This document shows, in pieces, positions 1-11,215 of a DNA stretch of 64,000 nucleotides (its first letter is position 1; each line of letters begins with the position of its first letter). The position numbers and the translations under genes are program-made. The DNA is from Pseudo-nitzschia pungens (Eukaryota; Bacillariophyta; Bacillariophyceae; Bacillariales; Bacillariaceae). A model generated the notes under the pieces. That model was not told the origin of the DNA and searched no databases. It saw only the letters and a list, made by a program, of their open reading frames with translations. The DNA lies in contig CM074760.1 of the NCBI GenBank assembly GCA_037355855.1, forward strand, positions 6,998,501-7,062,500, given 5' to 3'.

Positions 1-2082
1 AGTAAATACTATTGCTTGCTATTCAGCAACTGAGTTGCTGCAAACCAACTGCAGGTAGCCTTTCTGTTAAAAGTCTGAAGCCGTTCAGAGAACTCAACAA
101 AGGATTCAACTACAGTGTGGATCTTTCGATATAATAGTCAAGTTAGAATTAATAATGTTATCATTATGAAAATAATAATATATTAATGACTCTAGGGAGT
201 AACGTAAATCGACCGTTTGTGTAGCGATTCGCGAATGATCCAGGTCTTGTACCTTGTGCTGGATATTGATATAGGTGGTAAATTTACTCTACCAACCTTC
301 ATTGGTATGGCTGTATACGAAAATAGATGGGATTCGTATGGTCCGATAGATGACTTTTGATTGACAAAACCACTGATTAGAAATGCATCATTCACATAAT
401 TACCTGGGATTGAAGAGTCTTGGAGCATGATCTTCAGTTCCTGATCGAGGGGAGTATTGTTCTTCACAGTATAAGGCTACTTGAAAAGGTACTGCTACTT
501 CAATCGAATCGGGTAAGCTCTCCGGTTTTGCTTCAAACGGAGCACTCTCGACGTAGCAGAGTGGTCCGCTAAATTGGTGATCCATAGATTGCTCGAGCTG
601 AAGCGGTCCATGGCTTCCTTTGAAATCATCTTCGGCTAGAAACTGCACTTCTTTCGAGAGTTTGATCGGTGATGGACGCCAATCCACTGAAATAGTGCCG
701 ATCGGAGCAACAAAACTCTCCTCACAACAGTGACTTTCCATGTGAACGCTGGTCATCCATGCAAAGGATATCTCAGAACCAACAGCAAGGGTTCGACATG
801 GATGATCGGTTTCTCCTTTGTATATCACACCGTCAACGTCATCGCTGCTCAACAGCTTGAACTTGCCATCACCATTCTTCTCATTCGCAATGAATCGCAC
901 TTTATTGATTTCAACAAAAAGTCCATCGATGGCAGCTGCTGCTTGAATGATGCCCTTGGTAAAGACCTTGCCCTTATCAATGAGTATAGTGTCACAGCGG
1001 GCGTCCTCTTCAGGCGTGACATTTGAAGGGTAGATTGCTTCATCGAGGCTAGCGGGCTCATTTTCGTACATCAAATTCGAAGTGTGTCGATTTCCGCAAG
1101 GATACGCGTCTTGCGCAGTCGAAGAAAATGCAACAGAAACTGGCGAGGTCCATAATATATTGACACTGTGGTCAAGTGAGACAAAGTCTCTTTCGGCACC
1201 GTCGTCGGCATTCTCTTTGCCTTTTTGGTGATAACGGATTGATATGTCCACATTCGTTTCGCATTCACTATCATCGTATTTTGTCATTTCTTCGAGTGTC
1301 TCATCGTTTTCTGTCGCAAGGACGGTGGCAGGTTCAGGTGTTGGTCGATACAAATCAAAGTAAGCATATGTTTCCTCTCCGGCATCAAGCCTGGATGCTA
1401 TTATGCTGTAGTCAGTGTCACCGCCTCGACCGTCACCAACAGAAGTCCATCCGTTTGGCAGCACGTATCCAAAATCAGACATACTCTCAAAGGATCCAAC
1501 GTCTCTCTTCACCAAAACAGGAGTACGAACCCGGGGATTCATCACATCCACTATTTCTTCTCCGTCCTCGACAGTGTCGTCACTGTCTTTCGAGGAAAGC
1601 CGCTTCGTGCGACCCTCGGCAGTCTTCAGAATGCTTGAGCAACTCACTCGAATCTTCACCTGGGAGCAAGATTCATTTTCGCCTGGCTTTAACTTGAGTA
1701 CGATACGATTGACGGTGCCTTCCAATGCCTTGCCTTGGGTGAATTCATCCGTCACATTGGTTACAATCATGTTCGCGGTTGGCGACAGCAATCGTAAACA
1801 CCTAGGTCCCCTACTCACGCGCAAGCCCATCGGTCGTTTCCACGCGAAAGATACATAATTATTTACGTCAAACAAGGGGCGCTTTACGTTCACCGGAATT
1901 TCGGATTCCTCCAGTTTTTACCGTCAACTCAATATGAGTTTTGTTCCCTTCGTTCATACTCGTGAATGAGGTCAGAGGAAAAATGAAATCACAATGCCTT
2001 GGCAACACAGCGGTTTTCCTCCGATGAGTATGTGGTTCAGGGACGCGGCTCCTGGCGAGTCAGAATCGGTGTCGTCCTCCTG
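1..2082. repeat. Left arm of a large inverted repeat
   Basis: The reverse complement of this stretch matches 2583-4658 almost throughout, with scattered substitutions and a net length difference of about 6 nt. The arm runs from the window edge to the first N of the gap, so its true outer end lies outside the window. The mirror axis falls at the centre of the N run. It may be a real palindromic duplication or two haplotype contigs joined head to head. Confidence 0.95.
192..2082 (-). pseudogene. TRAPPC11-like C-terminal fragment, frameshifted copy
   Basis: This is the mirror copy of the intact reading frame at 2583-4469. Two single-base insertions relative to that copy break it. One lies in an A run near 1919, just before the NVKRPLFDV segment; the other is near position 470, where the frame drops into a false tail before the conserved C-terminal block. 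Roughly a dozen amino-acid substitutions and one extra codon (DD for E near 1198) also separate the copies. The 5' part would lie in the gap. It is either a decaying duplicate, a null allele, or an assembly with base errors; sequence alone cannot decide. Confidence 0.6.
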
Positions 2083-2582
2083 NNNNNNNNNNNNNNNNNN
2101 NNNNNNNNNNNNNNNNNNNNNNNNNNNNNNNNNNNNNNNNNNNNNNNNNNNNNNNNNNNNNNNNNNNNNNNNNNNNNNNNNNNNNNNNNNNNNNNNNNNN
2201 NNNNNNNNNNNNNNNNNNNNNNNNNNNNNNNNNNNNNNNNNNNNNNNNNNNNNNNNNNNNNNNNNNNNNNNNNNNNNNNNNNNNNNNNNNNNNNNNNNNN
2301 NNNNNNNNNNNNNNNNNNNNNNNNNNNNNNNNNNNNNNNNNNNNNNNNNNNNNNNNNNNNNNNNNNNNNNNNNNNNNNNNNNNNNNNNNNNNNNNNNNNN
2401 NNNNNNNNNNNNNNNNNNNNNNNNNNNNNNNNNNNNNNNNNNNNNNNNNNNNNNNNNNNNNNNNNNNNNNNNNNNNNNNNNNNNNNNNNNNNNNNNNNNN
2501 NNNNNNNNNNNNNNNNNNNNNNNNNNNNNNNNNNNNNNNNNNNNNNNNNNNNNNNNNNNNNNNNNNNNNNNNNNNNNNNNNN
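2083..2582. other. Assembly gap of exactly 500 N
   Basis: The run is exactly 500 undetermined bases, a round number typical of a placeholder or estimated gap. The sequence on its left is the exact reverse complement of that on its right, so the two contigs end at the same base of the same sequence in opposite orientation. The missing 5' part of the TRAPPC11-like gene may lie here. Confidence 0.98.
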
Positions 2583-4469
2583 CAGGAGGACGACACCGAT
2601 TCTGACTCGCCAGGAGCCACGTCCCTGAACCGCATATTCATCGGAGGAAAACCGCTGTGTTGCCAAGGGATTGTGATTTCATTTTTCCCTCTCACCTCAT
2701 TCACGAGTATGAACGAAGGGAACAAAACTCATATTGAGTTGACGGTAAAACTGGAGGAATCCGAAATTCCGGTGAACGTAAAGCGCCCCTTGTTTGACGT
2801 AAATAATTATCTATCTTTGGCGTGGAAACGACCGATGGGCTTGCGCGTGAGTAGGGGACCTAGATGTTTACGATTGCTGTCGCCAACCGCGAACATGATT
2901 GTAACCAATGTGACGGATGAATTCACCCAAGGCAAGGCATTGGAAGGCACCGTCAATCGTATCGTACTCAAGCTAAAGCCAGGCGAAAATGAATCTTGCT
3001 CCCAAGTGATGATTCGAGTGAGTTGCTCAAGCATTCTGAAGACTGCCGAGGGTCGCACGAAGCGGCTTTCCTCGAAAGATAGTGACGACACTGTCGAGGA
3101 CGGAGAAGAAATAGTGGATGTGATGAATCCCCGGGTTCGTACTCCTGTTTTGGTGAAGAGAGACGTTGGATCCTTTGAGAGTATATCTGATTTTGGATAC
3201 GTGCTGCCAAACGGATGGACTCCTGTTGGTGACGGTCGAGGTGGTGACACTGACTACAGCATAATAGCATCCAGGCTTGATGCCGGAGAGGAAACATATG
3301 CTTACTTTGATTTGTATCGACCAACACCTGAACCTGCCACCGTCCTTGCGACAGGAAACGATGAGACACGCGAAGAAATGACAAAATACGATGATAGTGA
3401 ATGCGAAACGAATGTGGACATATCAATCCGTTATCACCAAAAAGGCAAAGAGAATGCCGAAGGTGCCGAAAGAGACTTTGTCTCACTTGACCACAGTGTC
3501 AATATATTATGGACCTCGCCAGTTTCTCTTGCATTTTCTTCGACTGCGCAAGACGCGTATCCTTGCGGAAATCGACACACTTCGAATTTGATGTACGAAA
3601 ATGAACCCGCTAGCCTCGATGAAGCAATCTACCCTTCAAATTTCATGCCCGAAGAGGACGCCCTCTGTGACACTATACTCATTGATAAGGAAAAGGTCTT
3701 TACCAAGGGCATCATTCAAGCAGCAGCTGCCATCGATGGACTTTTTGTTGAAATCAATAAAGTGCGATTCATTACGAATGAGAAGAATGGTGATGGCAAG
3801 TTCAAGCTGTTGAGCAGCGATGACGTTGACGGTGTGATATACAAAGGAGAAACCGATCATCCATGTCGAACCCTTGCTGTTGGTTCTGAGATATCCTTTG
3901 CATGGATGACCAGCGTTCACATGGAAAGTCACTGTTGTGAGGAGAGCTTTGTTGCTCCGATCGGCACTATTTCAGTGGATTGGCGTCCATCACCGATCAA
4001 ACTCTCGAAAGAAGTGCAGTTTCTAGCCGAAGATGATTTCAAAGGAAGCCATGGACCGCTTCAGCTCGAGCAATCTATGGATTACCAATTTAGCGGACCA
4101 CTCTGCTACGTCGAGAGTGCTCCGTTTGAAGCAAAACCGGAGAGCTTACCCGATTCAATTGAAGTAGCTGTACCTTTTCAAGTGGCTTATACTGTGAAGA
4201 ACAATACTCCCCTCGACCAGGAACTGAAGATCATGCTCCAAGACTCTTCAATCCCAGGTAATTATGTGAATGATGCATTTTTAATCAGTGGTTTCGTCAA
4301 TCAAAAGTCATCTATCGGACCATACGAATCCCATCTATTTTCGTATACAGCCATACCAATGAAGGTTGGTAGAGTAAATTTACCACCGATATCAATATCC
4401 AGCACAAGATACAAGACTTGGATCATTCGCGAATCGCTGCACAAACGGTCGATTTACGTCACTCCCTAG
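2583..4469 (+). CDS. TRAPPC11: TRAPPC11-like trafficking protein, C-terminal part
   Basis: An open frame continues without a stop from the gap to TAG at 4467-4469, giving about 628 residues of the C-terminal half. It opens with an acidic stretch, then SLNRIFIGGKPLCC, and continues as beta-rich sequence without membrane segments. The last 100 residues, with VAYTVKNNTPL, AFLISGF, a PYESH-type turn, LPPISIS and a terminal IYVTP, resemble the Gryzun-like C-terminus of TRAPPC11, a TRAPP III tethering subunit acting between ER and Golgi and in autophagy. There is no genuine start codon at the first in-frame GTG (2673); the gene extends into the gap. The family call is from memory of the domain pattern, and another TRAPP II/III beta-sandwich subunit remains possible. 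Confidence 0.6.
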   Translation, partial: QEDDTDSDSPGATSLNRIFIGGKPLCCQGIVISFFPLTSFTSMNEGNKTHIELTVKLEESEIPVNVKRPLFDVNNYLSLAWKRPMGLRVSRGPRCLRLLSPTANMIVTNVTDEFTQGKALEGTVNRIVLKLKPGENESCSQVMIRVSCSSILKTAEGRTKRLSSKDSDDTVEDGEEIVDVMNPRVRTPVLVKRDVGSFESISDFGYVLPNGWTPVGDGRGGDTDYSIIASRLDAGEETYAYFDLYRPTPEPATVLATGNDETREEMTKYDDSECETNVDISIRYHQKGKENAEGAERDFVSLDHSVNILWTSPVSLAFSSTAQDAYPCGNRHTSNLMYENEPASLDEAIYPSNFMPEEDALCDTILIDKEKVFTKGIIQAAAAIDGLFVEINKVRFITNEKNGDGKFKLLSSDDVDGVIYKGETDHPCRTLAVGSEISFAWMTSVHMESHCCEESFVAPIGTISVDWRPSPIKLSKEVQFLAEDDFKGSHGPLQLEQSMDYQFSGPLCYVESAPFEAKPESLPDSIEVAVPFQVAYTVKNNTPLDQELKIMLQDSSIPGNYVNDAFLISGFVNQKSSIGPYESHLFSYTAIPMKVGRVNLPPISISSTRYKTWIIRESLHKRSIYVTP

Positions 4470-4658
4470 AGTCATTACTATTATTATTTTCATAATGATA
4501 ATATTATTAATTCTAACTTGAGTATTATTTCGAAAGATCCACACTGTAGTTGAATCCTTTGTCGAGTTCTCTGAACGGCTTCAGACTTTTAACAGAAAGG
4601 CTACCTGCAGTTGGTTTGCAGCCACTCAGTTGCTGAAAAGGAAGCAACAGTATTTACT
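2583..4658. repeat. Right arm of the large inverted repeat
   Basis: Mirror image of 1-2082. It ends in the window at AGTATTTACT (4649-4658), the counterpart of the first ten bases of the window. Homology past 4658 cannot be judged because the partner lies outside. It carries the intact TRAPPC11-like frame and about 190 nt of 3' flank. Confidence 0.95.
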
Positions 4659-7600
4659 GTTGAATTTAATATCATTTTCAATTATTTTGAATCAGAGATA
4701 CGAAGTAAAAAGCAATGGTCTGCCATCGTTGTTCTCATCTCAGCAAATGAGATCAAAAGCGAACACGTACTTGGACCCCACGGAATTGAATGGTTGGATC
4801 AAATAATTATTCAGAATGAAATGTCGATTTTTTTAGGCTACACTGTCGTACGGAAAGCTTTCGGGCTTTAATGATTTTTGTTTTTGAAAATGGAGGTAGA
4901 AAGCCTTATTCAGAAAGATAAGAGTTATTTTGGGATCTGGAACACGCCACAAAAATCATGTTCGAGTGAATGAATTGCAATAAGCCTAGATTAGCCTAAA
5001 GGTTGGAAAAAGGCTCATGCACACTCCCCCGTGTTTGCGTTGTGTTCTTCTGCAACTCGGCGAAGTTGTATTATATTTTCGTCAGTCATCCGGAGAGGTG
5101 AACGACATTGATTTCGATTCCGACCGATTGGAGAACTCATTAGCGTTTCACAATATTTCGTAAACCATTTTGTGCTAGTGCTGCTATCAGCGCCACATCG
5201 ATTTCCTTGCCATCGCGATAACAAGACGAAAAGATTGACCCTACACAGAACAACATCCAAATCCAGAACCATGATGACTACAGGATCGAAGGACAAGGAA
5301 GACGGAAAGTCAGTTTCCACACCAGTTACAGATGCTCATGATAGCTCTGAAGGCGAGGAAGAAGCGTCGATGTCGGAAATTTCATCAACCACTGAAGAAC
5401 TGCCATCCCAAGCATCAACAAAAAGACGAAAAGGAGGATGCTGTCGCGATAACTCGTGCTGTGCAACAAGGACTGAAACGTACGACTCTGTGCGAGACAA
5501 TAGTCCGGAGAAAGGACGACTTTCTTATCCTAATTGATAATGTGGTACACAGTTTTCAATGGTCAAATCCTAAGTCCAATCTGCAACCTCACATGTGACC
5601 TAAAAATTCAATCGTACCCATCTGCATTCGGTGTATTTGTACAACATATTATTTCCTTTGGAAAAGACGACTTCCGATCTATAAGAATTATTCATGATAT
5701 CATTGAAAATACTAGTAAGACTCTGTACTTTGAAAACATAAAAAGCTTGCGTATAGCCTCAAAAATTCTTACTTTCGGCATCGATCGAAAACAAGTATCG
5801 TGCCATTCCCAATTGGTATGGCTCGTTAACCCGGGACACTGAATTCCCGTGGACTCGAGGAGGCACCCAAGGGAGTCCTCCTCGTAAGTTTTTGACATTA
5901 TCCATCTACTGATAACTTAACGACCTAATAATGTGAAGGATAAATTGTTGCAAAGAGAAAAGAGAGTCTGGTCGAGCGCATTGAACCTCAAAAAAACATT
6001 CAAGGGTGTTCATAAGTAAAACAAAGAGAGCACGGCTTGACGACAAAAGGATGGGGAAGGCGACTTGAAGTAAGATGAGAAGAAGAGGGAATTTAATTCT
6101 GGGAAGCCACTGTGTTTTCATTATCTTGGCATTCATGAAACTGCGTAAAATTGGTTCGGTTCGAAGACAGCAAAGACAACGAATCGGGAGCTGTCGATCA
6201 AGTTCGGAGCCGGACTGCACAAACGAAAGCAAAGAGTATAGTACTGGTATTGCTGATCCTGCAGCAAATAATGACTGAACTTCGGGGGGCTTTCAATGAA
6301 TTGGCAAGTTTTGACTACCAGATGGTCGAATGAAACTAAAAATGTGGTTGTCTATCAAAGCAAGATATAATTTTTTCGAAGAGATACCAGACCGGCGGGC
6401 TTCGATGACAATAAAAAAGACGAAGGTACCATCTGGCGCAACGATTGATGATGCGCTAAAGTACAGGTATCCTTTGAGTATGCTATTGTCATCATTCGAA
6501 TGTATTGTTGATCATATTACTAGAACCATCGAAAACAAGACGGCTGAAATTGCAACAACAAGAAGTCCCACCAGCACAGCATTCCCCTACCATAGAAACC
6601 ATTTTAAAATGTGTAGGTCCACATAAAGGACCTAGACAGATGTCTTGCTGCACAATGTATACAAATCATTGCAGTTTCTGGGATATTGATCAAGTTGGTT
6701 TCACTTTGCCTTCAAGCTATGGCACTTTCTTGCTGTTGAATCCATAAAGATTCAGCATACAAAGTTCCTGTTGACCCCAACCACGGTCCGGTCGTCGTCC
6801 GTAATTTGACGGCAACTACGGGCCGCTTAGATGATGATGTTAGTGCAATGCCGTACGATACGCGTAATCTTAGCCATCCATCAAAAATAATGAAAGAAAA
6901 GGTCACATCCGAGCCAAGCAACCATCAACATGAGTCAATCTTGCCTAACTTACTCGTACTTGTACTGCCTACCGTATCACTTGCCACGATCTTTCATTAC
7001 TAATTATTTGATGCAATCCGAGTCAAAACAACTTCTTGGTCTACCTGGTACTTGTTTCTCAAAAGGAACAGCGACAGCTGCTGGTCTCACAATTTTGAAT
7101 TCATACCTTTATGAGTAGACAGAAACCATCTTTCCACCATGCCTTGATTTGTTACTTCACATCGCTCTCATGGAGCGTATTTCATGACGGCTTCTCCGCG
7201 CACACCGTCACGCCCTTCGGTGTTGCTTCGAACTCGTTTTCCCAATGGTACGTTCCTTATCATCTGTTGCCGGTCGCAATGAAGATTCACGCAGTGCAAA
7301 CCTCTTGAAGAGATGAAACAAAGAGATTATCGGATTCCCCTTCTTGATGCGGATTTGTCCCTGCACTTGATGATCAAATCCTTAAAACTATTTCTGATCA
7401 AGAGAAAGAACCATAACAACAATCGGCGACTCCCTTTCCCTTCGGCGGCTCACTGAACAAGGGCTCTGGTGCACGACCCGGTTTCAATCTTGATGAGAAT
7501 GAAGATCCCAATAAAACGACAGAGCGATTCGCAATGAAACTGTCTTTTTTGTCATAGTTACTCTGACTCGTCTCAAGTCATACATTTCGCCACCGTGCCT

Positions 7601-8900
7601 GTTGCTCGGTGAAACGAGGGAAAGAAGACAAGCTTGGAAATGGTTGTGTCCTTGTCATCGACGAGGGAAGATGCAAATAACACTCAAGTCATATTGATGT
7701 GATCTAATTTTCCGTTTATTTTCGATCTGCGGTATTCACTTTCAGAGTCTGGGAACAACGGGACGGAAAAGCACAAGGTTGACCCCCACAGAGCATTCCA
7801 TCCCCGGCAAAAGAATTGCCCCGAAGCTGCACTTGTTTTCTCACCTCATGCTCTGAGTGTGAAGAATGATCGAAGCATCGGTGACTCCACAAGACAATCG
7901 ATAGGGACGTATGGACAGTGCACTCAGTAATTCTGTTAGCGATCCAAGCAGTTTGTTCAGGAGTAAGTTTTTCGTCCTCGGATATGAGATCGAGCTAATG
8001 TGGGTACTGATCGAGATGATGTCCAACCTTGTTTGGATGCCGCCCCAGTCTGACTTTTGGTGACAAGATAAACATTCAAGTAAATTATTCAACCTGATCG
8101 TCCAGTACACCCTCAGCCGCGAAGTTGTTCTCCGTTTCTAGTCACTAATCTCGTCTAACGTTAAGTGTACGTCTTCTCAATTTCGCAGATATAGTTTACA
8201 AGAAAACATGAGCCGCGCATCGAGTCCCCGAGTCCCCGGATCCAACAACTATAAAGTAGGGTAAGTGAGATCTTGGCGAGCTGTTTCCGATCAAACTATA
8301 GCGACCAATTTGTCATTGTCGATGATTGTTTGGCTCTTCTCGTTTCGTAGGGAGGAAAAACTACCCAGCTCACTACGAGTTACAGGTTGCAAAATGCATC
8401 CATCAATGTAGCGATGTAGAAAGCTTTGATTTCCTGTTATATTTTTCTGAACGAGCGAGAAAGAGGAAAACTTCAATCAATCAACGTCGTCGTGCTACGT
8501 GTACTTTGTAGCGACACTGCGCTCCAATTCCAAACCTAACGGTTATTTGTTCCATTCAATTTTCATCGTTTTCATAGGATGCAATCAATGAACAACATGG
8601 AGGGACGAAAGAATTCTTCTTTAACGAGTATTGTAATATTTCAATGTGCAATTCTTCAAGTGTATAGTTAGTAGTCGCACTTTAGGTGGTTGTCTTCATA
8701 GTGTCAATTGTAAGACGTCGTTGCAACGAAGCAGCAAAACTAGAATGGAACAATGATCCGGGGACCCTGTTATTTTTAGGGGCGTTTCCGGTGAACGTCT
8801 GTTTGAGAAGTAGCGAACAGCACACCAACTATAGTGTTTCGAAGACGATCTTCATATCCGCAGGGTTCGGAACAAATGACCCTGCTGTTTGAAGGGACGG
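4659..8900. other. Gene-poor stretch with decayed ORF fragments
   Basis: No complete gene is supported over about 4.2 kb. Short readable pieces occur: an acidic, Ser/Thr-rich frame at 5270-5537 (begins MMTTGSKDKEDGK); a frame near 6151-6330; a run at 6740-6999 containing VPVDPNHGPVVVRNL; and 7111-7308. Each is closed by stops within 100 residues and none matches a domain I know. The pattern fits an old transposon or duplicated gene decayed by point mutation. A copy of the TACGAAGTA motif lies at 4699-4707. Confidence 0.4.
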
Positions 8901-10900
8901 ATCGGTCGAGATACTGAATGCACGTAGCAAGCAGTTCCCCACGACGGCGACACGGCATCTGTTTTCGACCGATAAAGACCTTCGATCAAAAAGAATGACA
9001 AATAGAATATTGCAAATAGTATTTGAAGAAGGACCCCGAGCTACCAGTATCCTCAACAAGATGTCCACTTCTGATCGTGACACAACCAAACCTTCCGCCC
9101 TGCATGGCTTACCAAGATCGACCGCCTTCACTCTAGAACAGCGGGGACAATGGATCGATGTATCCCGGATGGTTAGATCAGATCGAAATATCCTGTCCTT
9201 GCAGAGAAGGCGCCTGATGGTGACGAATGAATAGTTATGTCCCTGTCCATGCAGCAAGAGCAGCTGCAGCAACAACAAAAGGACAGCCTCGATTAACGAC
9301 CGAAGCAACGAACTCTGCAACAGAAGTTACTTGATAATCTCTCCAACCGACAAAAAGACCTTGTCTTGTACGATTGATTTGATTATTGATCTTGTGCCTT
9401 TCCGCTTTCCCTGAAGAACAGCGGGGACGATGAGGTACGTTCCTGTCCTTGCAGTAGCAGTAACAAGAGGGCAACATCGATGCCCTGACAGGGAAAAATA
9501 CTACAACAGCCAGGAAGTATCGGCAGAAGCAAGGCGACACGTGCAGTCAGACGCGCGATGCGATCAAGGATACAAGATGATAGATACGAGGACGAATGAC
9601 ACGAAATAGGACACGACCTAGCGATTCCTAGCGTCGAAACCAGAGGAGGCTAGGCTAAGGCACGTGCGCCTGTTACACAGAGGAACTGTGAGGCCTAGCC
9701 GTATCAAGGCTGTTACGAATTGGCTAACGCTGGGGTATCCAGGAAACCGAACACGGATAACGGAAGGAAGCCGTTTCCCTCACAGCGTGTCTTGGCGATA
9801 TGCTGGATTAAAATGGCAAGTAGCCACGCGAAAAGAACTTCCTCGAATATGAAGGCAAGTGGCTACGATACTGGATTCTGCTGTTCGATAAAACGGATCA
9901 GGAACTGCTGTTCCGAGAAACCAGAGCTCGAAGATGACACGACCGAGCCGCGTGTTACGCACACATTCTGGATTGCAAGTACGTGACTATTCCAAGAGAA
10001 CGTTCATCGCTTCTTCGAGCGGGGATAGATTAGACTATTCCTGTCGTCACTATGAAAATGCTGACAGCGCAAGCAGGCGCTGAGATCATTATACGAGGAC
10101 CTGCCATGAGAGAAGCAACCGTATTTGCAGAGGTCGCAATGTCGCAAAGACAAGCAGTGGCGCTCCGATTGCGGGGACATGCTATCCCTGTTACGAGTGG
10201 AACGCTAGCAAACGCTACTGTGGATCGGAACGGCGAGCGCTCCAGACAAAACTTAACAAGACAGTTGCGTTGGGCAGCTCACTCTACAAGAGCAACTTCG
10301 AGACACGCCAAGATATCGATCTCTCAACAATGTGCTGCATTGAACAAGAACTCCGATTGCAACGTCATTTGGAACTGCAGAATTGCGAAGCAAGCAATTG
10401 ACGCCTGTAGACAAAGGCCATTAATGGACAGACGTCAAGACCAAGCGTTCCTGTATTCGGCAAAACAAGTCGAAAGCATTCACCGCTTCCGACAGGGGGG
10501 ACAGATTGGATTATTCCTGCCTCCACGCTGAATTCGGAATGCTTCGAGACGCGACATTGACAATGTGTGCCGAATACATTCTGGATTGCAGGTAGCAATC
10601 GAATTGCAGATTCGCGCACCGCACAACAACTATCGACTGCTTACAATGACTCGCACCGTTGCGTTTATCCCCGTCATCGGGCCACATGGCGTGTGCATTA
10701 GCAGCAACAACGGGGTCGAGTCACACGGAGTGTGTCATTGCCGAATGAGGTCTAGTATTAAAAAGGTGTCGATACGAATGAAAGTCTGTATGTTTTTTCC
10801 ACCGACTGCTTGTCACCCATCACGGCATGCTTTGACCGAGACATTCACACCTTGGGAAATTTACCGCAATGACCTCCAAGAAAACAGTGCGTTTCGCTTC
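8900..10900. repeat. Degenerate repeated segments, no gene supported
   Basis: Several phrases recur with mutations. ACATTCTGGATTGCA occurs at 9963-9977 and 10576-10590. A GATTAGACTATTCCTG-like phrase occurs near 10027-10043 and 10503-10519, preceded both times by a TTCA(T/C)CGCTTC phrase. An ACAGCGGGGAC phrase occurs near 9137 and 9416. The copies are too diverged for a clean unit length by eye. A 159-codon ORF at 10052-10531 shows no recognisable domain and overlaps the repeats, so it is not annotated as a gene. Confidence 0.4.
9648..9700. other. Nested hairpin
   Basis: GGCTAGGC (9648-9655) and GCCTAGCC (9693-9700) are perfect complements. Inside them CACAG (9676-9680) pairs with CTGTG (9686-9690) across a five-base loop. 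At 53 nt with only two stems it is too short for a tRNA, and no other RNA class is recognised. Confidence 0.4.
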
Positions 10901-11215
10901 GAACAATGAAACGATGACAAGTGGTACAAGAATATATCAATCGTGTTGTTTTCCAACTTTAGTTGATTGATAATGGAAGCAATATCCATACCTCATGAAT
11001 CATTTCGCACCAAAACAGGAACAGACAAAAATAAAATAACACGTCGAATTTTGAAGATCGTGTGCACATAGTTTGATCTACGTTGGTTCAAAGGTATATG
11101 TCCGGGAAAGTTAATGTGTTCCTGAAACTAGAACATTGCTAACAATCTAGTAATTATTATTCCAGACGATAGCGTTCCCACGTTTTCTCGTTCTTGTTGT
11201 TGTCGTTCGGGCTTT
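10901..11215. other. Spacer downstream of NFU1
   Basis: About 300 AT-rich bases follow the NFU1 stop codon on the minus strand. No ORF or RNA gene is supported; it presumably holds the NFU1 3' UTR. Confidence 0.4.

Noticed and set aside
1..4658. Transposon with terminal inverted repeats
   Set aside because: The arms contain host-type TRAPPC11-like coding sequence and meet at the centre; no transposase and no target-site duplication visible.
8829..9320. 163-codon minus-strand ORF with a Leu-rich start
   Set aside because: No homology recognised, and it spans a stretch with degenerate repeats.
9648..9700. tRNA gene
   Set aside because: Only 53 nt, with no T-arm B-box or anticodon arm.
10052..10531. 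159-codon ORF
   Set aside because: Overlaps the degenerate repeats; composition unlike the confirmed genes.
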